49,100 nt of DNA from Clostridia bacterium (lineage in GTDB: Bacteria; Bacillota; Clostridia; Christensenellales; Aristaeellaceae). The notes beneath the pieces are model-generated. The model did not search any database. It saw nothing but the letters and a program-made list of their open reading frames with translations, and was not told where the DNA came from. Shown piece after piece: positions 23,787 through 30,442 of the stretch. Position numbers and translations under genes: made by a program. The DNA is taken from the NCBI GenBank assembly GCA_017481825.1, contig JAFUOR010000095.1, positions 1 through 49,100 of the forward strand, given 5' to 3'. How positions within the stretch are numbered: position 1 is the stretch's first letter; the number at the start of each line of letters is the position of its first letter.

Positions 23787-25046
23787 ATGGATCTGACGAT
23801 GATCGGCAGCTATATCGCCCTGCTGCGGCGGGAAAGGGGCCTTTCCCAACGGGAGCTGGCCGGAAGGCTTGGCGTGAGCTGTCAGGCAGTTTCAAAATGG
23901 GAAAATGGCGAAAATTTGCCGGACGCGTCCATTCTGCTGCCCCTGTCCGAGGTGCTGCACACCACGGCGGATGCGCTGCTGAGCGCAGGGTCGATCCGCC
24001 TGCGCCGTCCCCTTGATGTGGCAAGGCTGATGGAAGGCGTGGCAGCGCTGCATACCGTACGCGATACCTTCGGGGAAGCATCGCTCTTGTGGCAGGGCAT
24101 GGCAGAGGGTGTTCTCCGTATGACGGGACAGACGGCTGAAATGTGTCTGCGGGATGGCGAGGGCCGCGAGCGCCTGCTGGCGGAGGCCGTTGTCTACCAT
24201 TTGCAGCATGGCGGCACGCTGGATGAACGCGCCATTGACGCAGCCTTTCATGATGAGGCGCTGCGGGCGCGCATCCGCAAGTGCAGGCATGACTGTGCCC
24301 TGTTTGTGGACAAGCAGAATCACTACGATGATTACCGGCCCAGCTATCCGGCGCAGGCGATTGAGATGATCCGCCAAAGGGCGGGGGAGTGCGCGGCCTA
24401 TGCCGATATGGGCAGCGGTACGGGCAAGCTGGCGGTTCTCTTAGCGCCGGGAGCGTCGCAGCTGTATGCGGTGGAGCCGAGCGAATCCATGCGGCGCGTG
24501 CTGGAGCAGCGGACACAGCCGATGGCGAATGTCACCGTGGTGGCCGCCAGTGCGGAGCATACCCATCTGCCTGATCACTGTGTGGACGTGATTACGGTGG
24601 GCGAGGCATACCACTGGTTCGACAATGTGCAGACCCGCGCGGAATTCCGCCGCATCCTCAAGCCGGGTGGATGGGTGTTTCTCCTGTGGAACCACTTTGA
24701 GCACAATGATTATGACGAGGCTATGCAGAGCGTCCAGCAGCAGTACCGCACCTACCCGCGGCCCCGGCAGCGCACCAGGAACGAGCGTGCCGATGACCTG
24801 TACGGCAAGGGCCGCTGGCAGCGCTTTGCCTTTGACAATACGATGCATCAGCCCTTTGAGCGCTTCTACGGCGGCATGACCTCGGCCTCCTACGCGCCGG
24901 AACCGGGGACAGTGGCGGGCGAGCACTTCCGCCGGGAGGTGCAGCGCATCTTTGACCAGCATGCGGTGAACGGCCAGCTCACCACCCACGTGACCACCGT
25001 GTGCTATGCCGGGCAGCTTGCGGATGGTGCGCCGGATGTGATATGA
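23787..25046 (+). CDS. XRE-type DNA-binding domain fused to a SAM-dependent methyltransferase
   Basis: This 419-residue protein starts at an ATG eight bases after AAGGAGG. The N-terminal helix-turn-helix (about residues 1-60) has the XRE recognition pattern LAGRLGVSCQAVSKWENG. A helical linker domain of about 110 residues follows. The rest (about 180-419) is a class I methyltransferase with motif I ADMGSGTGKLAVLL, then VEPSESM, ASAEHTHLP and RRILKPGGWVFLLW. The catalytic part resembles UbiE/Coq5-type methyltransferases. Fusion to an operator-binding domain suggests the enzyme is self-regulated or controls a target gene, but its substrate is unknown. The linker resembles the C-terminal region of the XRE protein at 42078. 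Confidence 0.9.
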   Translation: MDLTMIGSYIALLRRERGLSQRELAGRLGVSCQAVSKWENGENLPDASILLPLSEVLHTTADALLSAGSIRLRRPLDVARLMEGVAALHTVRDTFGEASLLWQGMAEGVLRMTGQTAEMCLRDGEGRERLLAEAVVYHLQHGGTLDERAIDAAFHDEALRARIRKCRHDCALFVDKQNHYDDYRPSYPAQAIEMIRQRAGECAAYADMGSGTGKLAVLLAPGASQLYAVEPSESMRRVLEQRTQPMANVTVVAASAEHTHLPDHCVDVITVGEAYHWFDNVQTRAEFRRILKPGGWVFLLWNHFEHNDYDEAMQSVQQQYRTYPRPRQRTRNERADDLYGKGRWQRFAFDNTMHQPFERFYGGMTSASYAPEPGTVAGEHFRREVQRIFDQHAVNGQLTTHVTTVCYAGQLADGAPDVI

Positions 25047-25073
25047 TGGAGAAAATATGCTGTGGAGGTACTC

Positions 25074-25973
25074 ATGCTTTTCGATACGCTGCTTGAGCGG
25101 TGGTGCGCACTTGCGGACGGGGCGCGCATCGTGCTGGTTACGGATGATGGGCAGCATGACATCGCCTGCCGCGTGGCCAGGCAGACGGAGCATCCCTGTA
25201 CCGTCTGCCTTTACGATGCATCCGACGCCCTGCGGTCTGCCCTGATGGCGCTCAAACCCTGCGATCTGGTGCTTGTGCTGCAAGGTTTTGACAGCTATCT
25301 GTCGATGCCGCGCTGGTTTTCCGCGATGGGAAAGCCTGCGTGGCTGGCGGCGAAGTGCGCCTTCATCCGCCTGGGCATCCGCCATGATTCGCTGGTGGAG
25401 GGGCTCGCCACGCCCAAGGAAGCCGTGTATGCCAAAATCTCTGAGCGTGGCGCGCTTCCCCCGGAGAAGCTCCTGCGCATCACCAATGCCGCCGGAACGG
25501 AGCTGACGCTGCGCACGGGGCCCTTTGCCACCTGCGCCCATGAGATCACCGCGGACGGCGGCTTCTGCTTTCTGCCGCCGTCAGAAACATCAAGCGAGGT
25601 CATCCCTGGCAGCGCCAACGGACGCATCGTTGTGGATGTGACGGTGGGGCAGCTCCGCGTCTTTGCGCAGGAGCTGGCCTATTTCGGCCTCGTGCCGTCT
25701 CCAGTGACGGTGGAGGTGCGAAACGGTGTGCTCGCTGACGTCTACGGCAATGCCATGGCGGATGAATTCAAGGCGCGCATCTTCGCTTTGCCAGAGGATG
25801 CCCGCACCCTTGTGGAGCTGGGACAGGGTCTGTCTGCCATGCAGCCAACAGGCCTCATCGGTGTAGATGAGAGCATTATCGACACCTGCCACTTCGGCTT
25901 TGGCCATCACGAAAACGGCACGCACACCGATCTTGTCATCCGTTGCCCCACAATTCAGGTTGCAGAAGATTGA
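25074..25973 (+). CDS. M29 aminopeptidase-like metalloprotein
   Basis: This 299-residue protein starts at the ATG five bases after GGAGG; a GTG 12 bases earlier is less likely. The N-terminal half is a Rossmann-like domain. The C-terminal half resembles the M29/NicX fold: FLPPSETSSEV in the place of the NxPxGE loop, then ELGQGLSAMQPTG, DESIIDTCHFGFGHH and the terminal THTD. Glu, His and Asp in those motifs are the usual metal ligands. M29 members are aminopeptidases, while the related NicX oxidises dihydroxypyridine; I cannot choose between them. It follows the methyltransferase gene by 27 bases and may share its transcript. Confidence 0.62.
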   Translation: MLFDTLLERWCALADGARIVLVTDDGQHDIACRVARQTEHPCTVCLYDASDALRSALMALKPCDLVLVLQGFDSYLSMPRWFSAMGKPAWLAAKCAFIRLGIRHDSLVEGLATPKEAVYAKISERGALPPEKLLRITNAAGTELTLRTGPFATCAHEITADGGFCFLPPSETSSEVIPGSANGRIVVDVTVGQLRVFAQELAYFGLVPSPVTVEVRNGVLADVYGNAMADEFKARIFALPEDARTLVELGQGLSAMQPTGLIGVDESIIDTCHFGFGHHENGTHTDLVIRCPTIQVAED

Positions 25974-26121
25974 ACCAGCCTGTACATTGGCATTCCGTCA
26001 GCCCTGGAGAAGGGCCGCATCTGCGGACGCGCAGAGCCCCTCGCAGGCGTCACGCGGCGACAGATATCTCGCTGCAATCATGGATTGCTCCCTGCGCTTT
26101 GGCTAAAAACATGCCGCTGGC

Positions 26122-26146
26122 AAACATGCCACTGGCATGTTTTCTT
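26122..26146 (+). terminator. Rho-independent terminator
   Basis: AAACATGCC (26122-26130), loop ACT, GGCATGTTT (26134-26142), then TCTT. It ends the upstream unit. The interval 25974-26511 holds no gene: this terminator, two further palindromes and one promoter account for it. Confidence 0.72.
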
Positions 26147-26394
26147 AACGTGTTGCGGCTCAGGGGGGAGCCTTTTAGTCCCCACATACTCCCGTACCTC
26201 TCCGCAGGAGGGGGGCCGCCTCTTGCTGCCGCAAAGGCAGGTGCGAGCTGCGGGCGACGCGAGGACTCCGTGAACTTGTTCACTGATCCGAGCCAAAGCA
26301 TGATCAACAAAGCATTACAAGATTACGTTCCTCCAACAACCACGCGGGCACAACTTCAACCGAAGGAATACAAGAAAGATCGCGAAAAGGGGTT

Positions 26395-26442
26395 CTTAGG
26401 GGCGAAGTGCCCCTAAGCGGAGTCCAGAGGCAGAGCCTCTGG
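26395..26442. repeat. Two adjacent palindromes in the intergenic region
   Basis: CTTAGGGG (26395-26402) pairs with CCCCTAAG (26410-26417), and CCAGAGGC (26424-26431) with GCCTCTGG (26435-26442). They are perfect stems with seven- and three-base loops and no T-tract. They could be a dispersed REP-like element or part of an RNA. Confidence 0.6.
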
Positions 26443-26450
26443 TGTTCCCC

Positions 26451-26479
26451 TTGCCAAAAGAACAGAACAGTGTTATGAT
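26451..26479 (+). promoter_or_regulatory. Promoter of the M28 peptidase unit
   Basis: -35 TTGCCA (26451-26456) and -10 TATGAT (26474-26479) are 17 bases apart, ahead of the ribosome binding site ACAGGAGG and the ATG at 26512. Confidence 0.65.
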
Positions 26480-26511
26480 GGCAAAAAAGCACACAGGAGG
26501 TACGTTGTGTT

Positions 26512-27783
26512 ATGAAGGTGTCTGCACATCGCGCGTTTGCGCTGTTGAAGGAGCTGGCATATGAGCGTGTCAGCTGTTCCGAGGCAGAGAAGAAGGCGGC
26601 TCAGAGGCTGCTGGAGGTTGCTCAGTCCACCGGGTGTGAGGCGCATATTGAGGAGTTTTCCGTCAAGTGCGGACGTGTGCATCAGGCCAAGCTGGTGGTG
26701 ACGGCTCCTTATCGGAAGGAATATGAGTGCACGGGCTATGAGCGTGCGCTGTCCACCCCTGAGGGCGGTTTGGATGCGGAGTTCTATTATGCTGAGAATG
26801 TTCTGCCGGCCCATCTGACCAACGTCAAGGGCAAGATCGTGATGGTCAATGGCCGCCTTGGCCGCAAGGTGTATGAGAAGCTGCAAAAGGCCGGTGTGGC
26901 GGCGATCCTGACCTTCGACGGCACGACCCTTGACCGCCGCGGCGAAACCGACTGCGACATCCGCAAGCTCCGCGAGACGCTGACGGATGATTTCGGCCAG
27001 GCGGTGGCGCTCCACCTGCGCACGGCCGACGCTGCGGAGATCGTCCGCCGCGGCGCGACGCAGATGCATATCGAGCTGTCCGCCGAGGACTACGAGGGCG
27101 TCAGCCAGAATGTCTGTGCGGTGATTGAGGGCAGCGAAAAGCCAGAGGAGATCATTTCCTTTGGCGCGCATTATGACAGCGTGTACTTCTCCACCGGCGT
27201 GTATGACAACATGTCCGGCAGTGTGATCCTGATGGAGCTGCTGCGCTACTTTGCCGAGCACAAGCCTGCCCGCACGCTCAAATTCAACTGGTACGGCAGC
27301 GAGGAGCAGGGGCTCCTGGGCTCCAAGGCTTGGGTGAAGGCCCATGAGGATGAGCTGGAAAAGCATGTCCTGATGATCAACGTTGACGTGGCGGCGCCCA
27401 TCCTCGGCCAGAACGCCGCGCCCGTGCTGGCGACTGATAAGGTTGTGGGCTATGTGGATGCGATGATGCGCGAGGCGGGCATTCCCTGCGACGTGCGGCT
27501 GGATATCTACTCCAGCGACTGCATTCCCTTTGCGGACAAGGGAGTCCCGGCGATCAACCTGTGCCGTTTCGGCGCAGGCGGTGCGAATTACATCCACGAC
27601 CGCCGCGATAACCTGAAGAGCAACTACATCGACGCCAAAGCGCTGGACATCACCCTCCAACAGGCGCTGCTGCTGAGCCAGCGCGTCGCCAATGCCGCCG
27701 TGTTCCCGGTGGAAAAGACCATCTCTGATGAGATCAGGAAGAAGGTCGACGAGTACCTCTTCAAGCAGAAGGATAAGAAATGA
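26512..27783 (+). CDS. M28 family metallopeptidase (aminopeptidase type)
   Basis: The 423-residue protein has no signal peptide and should be cytoplasmic. The two-zinc site of M28 peptidases is visible: His220 (GAHYDS), Asp232 (YDNMSG), Glu264/Glu265 (GSEEQGLLGS), Asp292 (INVDV) and His362 (YIHDRRDN). A protease-associated (PA)-like insert lies at about residues 95-190. It should release N-terminal amino acids from peptides. A four-base ATGA overlap joins it to the next gene. Confidence 0.92.
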   Translation: MKVSAHRAFALLKELAYERVSCSEAEKKAAQRLLEVAQSTGCEAHIEEFSVKCGRVHQAKLVVTAPYRKEYECTGYERALSTPEGGLDAEFYYAENVLPAHLTNVKGKIVMVNGRLGRKVYEKLQKAGVAAILTFDGTTLDRRGETDCDIRKLRETLTDDFGQAVALHLRTADAAEIVRRGATQMHIELSAEDYEGVSQNVCAVIEGSEKPEEIISFGAHYDSVYFSTGVYDNMSGSVILMELLRYFAEHKPARTLKFNWYGSEEQGLLGSKAWVKAHEDELEKHVLMINVDVAAPILGQNAAPVLATDKVVGYVDAMMREAGIPCDVRLDIYSSDCIPFADKGVPAINLCRFGAGGANYIHDRRDNLKSNYIDAKALDITLQQALLLSQRVANAAVFPVEKTISDEIRKKVDEYLFKQKDKK

Positions 27784-28268
27784 GGCAGGAAGACAGGGCT
27801 TTGCTCAATGGCCTCTACGCGCCTCTTGAGCAGCGCAGGAGGGAGATTCAGTCCGTGCTGGCAGGCTTGTTTCCTGTCAGCACAGGCTGGTTCAACGGGC
27901 ATTACAGGCGCGACGAGCACGGCGAATATGCCATGGACAGCTTTCCGATCCCGGAGATCAGCGTCACGGGCGTGTGCGATGTGGAGCTGCATTTTGACAT
28001 GACCGCCGTGACTGCGAAGCTGTCGCGTGACAAGGCGCTGCGGTGCACCTTCGAGCATTGGACAGGCACGTCCTTTGAGGCCTATGGCGTGGAGGACTAT
28101 CTGCTGGACTTTTATAAGGACGGCATGTCTGTGGAGGAGATGCGCGAGAATATCCGGAAAAGCGGGGAGGAGGAGGTATTCTTCACCTTCAGCTTTGATG
28201 TGGCGGTAGAAGCGGGGAGCATTGCTGCGTTTGTGCAGCAGCTGATTGACAACGGCTTTTACGATTGA
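27780..28268 (+). CDS. Hypothetical protein, 162 residues
   Basis: The gene overlaps the peptidase stop by four bases, so it is translationally coupled. The protein is soluble and mixed alpha/beta, with a WFNGHYRRDEHGEY stretch near residue 38 and an acidic C-terminal half. I do not recognise a family or catalytic site. Its coupling suggests a role with the M28 peptidase, or merely shared expression. Confidence 0.75.
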   Translation: MRQEDRALLNGLYAPLEQRRREIQSVLAGLFPVSTGWFNGHYRRDEHGEYAMDSFPIPEISVTGVCDVELHFDMTAVTAKLSRDKALRCTFEHWTGTSFEAYGVEDYLLDFYKDGMSVEEMRENIRKSGEEEVFFTFSFDVAVEAGSIAAFVQQLIDNGFYD

Positions 28269-28277
28269 GGTAAGCGA

Positions 28278-28778
28278 ATGACGCAGCATTACATTGAAGA
28301 CGATGCCATCGCCCTGATCCCTTACACCGAGGAGGATGCATCTGATTTTTGTGCCTGCTGGCAGGATGATGCGACCCAGCGCGGCTACAACTTCATCCTG
28401 CCGGAAAACGGGCAAGTGGACATTTTCGGTGAAATTTCAGCCTTTCCATTTTGGGCGGTTGCCGTTGACAAATGCACGGGCAACAGGCTCGGCGTTCTGC
28501 GCCTGAGCCCGGACGAGGAGCATCCAGACCTTGCGATTTGGATGTATCCTGCCCATCGGGGCAAGGGATGGGGCGGACGGGCGTATCGTCTGGCGCTTCG
28601 ATATCTGTTTGCACATGGATATGATGCGATCTACGCCGGGTGCTTCCCACACAATACCCCTAGCCTTCGCATCCTGAAGAAGAGCGGGTTCATCCGCTGG
28701 CCGGAGGGGGATGTGAAGGAAACAAGTGTCTTTGACGGCAGTGAGATCATCATGCTGGGGTTCCAATGTCAAAGGTAA
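28278..28778 (+). CDS. GNAT family N-acetyltransferase
   Basis: The 166-residue protein has the acetyl-CoA loop RGKGWGG in the segment AIWMYPAHRGKGWGGRAY, followed by the AYRLALRYLFAHGYDAI helix-strand, then LRILKKSGF in the B motif. It resembles RimJ/RimL-type acetyltransferases, which modify amino groups of proteins or small molecules; the substrate is unknown. It is third in the peptidase unit, nine bases behind its neighbour, and a terminator follows. Confidence 0.88.
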   Translation: MTQHYIEDDAIALIPYTEEDASDFCACWQDDATQRGYNFILPENGQVDIFGEISAFPFWAVAVDKCTGNRLGVLRLSPDEEHPDLAIWMYPAHRGKGWGGRAYRLALRYLFAHGYDAIYAGCFPHNTPSLRILKKSGFIRWPEGDVKETSVFDGSEIIMLGFQCQR

Positions 28779-28783
28779 ATAAG

Positions 28784-28813
28784 AAATCGGAGGGTGTGTG
28801 CCCTCCGATTTTT
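28784..28813 (+). terminator. Rho-independent terminator
   Basis: AAATCGGAGGG (28784-28794) and CCCTCCGATTT (28801-28811) form an 11-bp stem with T through 28813. It closes the peptidase-GNAT unit. Confidence 0.88.
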
Positions 28814-28822
28814 GCAGCGTAC

Positions 28823-28854
28823 AAAAAAAGAGGACGCCCTTACGAGCATCCCCT
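28823..28854 (-). terminator. Terminator of the rplJ-rplL operon
   Basis: On the minus strand AGGGGATGC (28854-28846) pairs with GCGTCCTCT (28837-28829) including two wobble pairs, followed by seven T (28829-28823). rplL ends just upstream. Confidence 0.82.
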
Positions 28855-28881
28855 TTGAAATCGTCCTGGAGACGTACGAGA

Positions 28882-29265
28882 TTACTTGATCTCGACTTCG
28901 CCGCCAACTTCCTTCAGCTGGGCAGCCAGCTTGTCGGCATCTTCCTTGGACAGAGCTTCCTTGACGGTCTTGGGGCCAGCAGCCACAGCCTCAACGAAGT
29001 CCTTAGCTTCCTTCAGGCCCAGGCCGCACACTTCGCGCACAACCTTCAGAACCTTCAGCTTGGCAGCGGCGTCGAAGCCCTTCAGCACGACGTCGAACTC
29101 AGTCTTCTCCTCAGCAGCGGGGGCAGCAGCACCAGCGGCGGGGCCAGCAACAACAGCAGTGGCAGCGGCGGAAACGCCGAACTTCTCTTCCATGGCCTTG
29201 ACCAGATCGGCCAGCTCCAGCACCGTCATAGACTCGACGGCGGCAATGATCTCAGCATGAGTCAT
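28882..29265 (-). CDS. rplL: 50S ribosomal protein L7/L12
   Basis: This 127-residue protein has the normal L7/L12 order: an N-terminal dimerisation helix region ([15 protein letters not shown]), an Ala/Gly-rich hinge ([12 protein letters not shown]) and a C-terminal domain with [15 protein letters not shown] and [12 protein letters not shown]. It forms the stalk that recruits translation factors, with L10 as its anchor. The start has GGAGG about nine bases upstream. The interval 29266-29456 to rplJ has several small hairpins but no gene. Confidence 0.97.
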   Translation of the reverse strand: MTHAEIIAAVESMTVLELADLVKAMEEKFGVSAAATAVVAGPAAGAAAPAAEEKTEFDVVLKGFDAAAKLKVLKVVREVCGLGLKEAKDFVEAVAAGPKTVKEALSKEDADKLAAQLKEVGGEVEIK

Positions 29266-29456
29266 TTTGATGTTCCTCCTATTTTCATGGGGTCTTTGAC
29301 CCTTTAAGTAAATGTTGTGGTTGGGCAGGGGAGTGATCCCCTTATGCTGCCATCAGGCAGCGCGTGTCCGAGGGATGAACGTTGTCTTTCGACCAACGAT
29401 GGGTGCGGGAGTCAACAAGAGACTCAAACCAAGGTTGGCGGAAAAACGTGCCGAAT

Positions 29457-29969
29457 TCACTCCTCGCCGGCCAGCTTCTTGCGGTACGCATCGATGACGC
29501 GGACAAAGCTTGCAACGGTGTTGGACATGCAGCCAAGCAGCTTGGCCAGCAGCACTTCGCGGCTGGGCAGATTCGCCAGCGCCTTGACGGTGGCCACGTC
29601 GATGGCCTTGCCTTCCAGGATACCGCCGGTGATCTTGAGGGCCTGCAGCTTGTTCTTCTCGATGTAGTCGTTGATGACCTTGGGGCCGGACACGGCGTCC
29701 TTCATGGAGAACACGAAGGCGTTGGGGCCGTTCAGCAGATCATCCAGACCGGTGATGTTCAGCTCGTTCAGCGCGCGCAGAACCAGACGGTTCTTCAGCA
29801 CGACGTACGCAACCTCCTGCTCACGGCACTGCTTACGCAGCTCAGTCACCTGCTCAACGGTCAGACCGGAGTAGGAGCAGATGGTCACGGACTGCGCATT
29901 CTTCAGCTTCTCGACGATATCAGCAACAACTGCTACCTTCTCGGGCTTGATCTCATGCACCTTGCTCAT
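29457..29969 (-). CDS. rplJ: 50S ribosomal protein L10
   Basis: The 170-residue protein anchors the L7/L12 stalk on the large ribosomal subunit. Recognisable parts are the KPEKVAVVADIVEKLKN start, the YSGLTVEQVTELRKQCRE helix and the LNGPNAFVFS strand, with an acidic-basic C-terminal tail. Its ribosome binding site is AAGGAGGTG, and the promoter and L10 leader lie directly upstream. rplK, rplA and rpoB are not beside it, unlike the classical order rplKAJL-rpoBC. Confidence 0.97.
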   Translation of the reverse strand: MSKVHEIKPEKVAVVADIVEKLKNAQSVTICSYSGLTVEQVTELRKQCREQEVAYVVLKNRLVLRALNELNITGLDDLLNGPNAFVFSMKDAVSGPKVINDYIEKNKLQALKITGGILEGKAIDVATVKALANLPSREVLLAKLLGCMSNTVASFVRVIDAYRKKLAGEE

Positions 29970-30000
29970 TTTTCTTGCACCTCCTTAACGGTTTGGGAGT

Positions 30001-30030
30001 AAAAGAAAACCCTTGCAACAGGTGCAAGGG
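30001..30030 (-). terminator. Attenuator hairpin of the L10 leader
   Basis: CCCTTGCA (30030-30023) and TGCAAGGG (30017-30010) pair on the minus strand, followed by TTTTCTTTT (30009-30001), about 30 bases before the rplJ start. It acts as the conditional terminator of the leader. Confidence 0.82.
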
Positions 30031-30221
30031 ATGAGCAAAGCAATGCTATATCCATTACACCTCGGCAGGCAGGACAAAGTCCCTTTACATCCTTACGGAT
30101 ACCGGCTGTCTACGGCGTCGACCGCTCCCGGAGCAAGCTCCGCGCGCGGCTTCGCTATGCGATTTTGTCAATCGCTGTCGCTTGTCGGGCAGAACCCGAC
30201 CTCATGGGCTTCTTCGAAACC
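30001..30221 (-). promoter_or_regulatory. L10 leader (autoregulatory RNA upstream of rplJ)
   Basis: The minus-strand transcript between promoter and rplJ carries the landmarks of the ribosomal protein L10 leader: CCGTAGACAGCCGG, then CCTGCCTGCCGAGGTGTAAT, and a terminator-like hairpin at its 3' end. In Firmicutes, L10(L12)4 binds such leaders and shuts off rplJL when in excess. The assignment is by eye from the conserved words, not a covariance model. Confidence 0.88.
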
Positions 30222-30227
30222 TCAAAT

Positions 30228-30256
30228 ATATTAGCACAACTCCAGGGCCTTGTCAA
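30228..30256 (-). promoter_or_regulatory. Promoter of the rplJ-rplL operon
   Basis: Perfect -35 TTGACA (30256-30251) and -10 TAATAT (30233-30228), 17-base spacing, directly upstream of the L10 leader. Confidence 0.9.
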
Positions 30257-30389
30257 GCATTTCTTGTGTTATTTTTCGGTTTTTTGCTTTACTTTCCGCT
30301 TTCCTTATTATATAATATAGATGCGTGTATGCGATATGCTGTGTACAGATGCAAATATGACAAAATTGTAAAACAAACCAAAATAGTTA

Positions 30390-30418
30390 TTGACAATGAA
30401 ACACGAATGTAATATATT
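30390..30418 (+). promoter_or_regulatory. Promoter of the peptidoglycan-binding protein gene
   Basis: -35 TTGACA (30390-30395) and -10 TATATT (30413-30418), 17-base spacing, 24 bases before the ATG. The AT-rich stretch 30257-30389 separates it from the divergent rplJ promoter. Confidence 0.88.
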
Positions 30419-30442
30419 TGATTTGCGAAAGGAGTTGTTCTC

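Noticed and set aside
29266-29456. A small gene or independent RNA between rplL and rplJ
   Set aside because: There are small stems (CGTT/AACG with a GAAA loop, GCTGCC/GGCAGC) but no promoter or convincing frame. Probably just structured spacer RNA in the operon.
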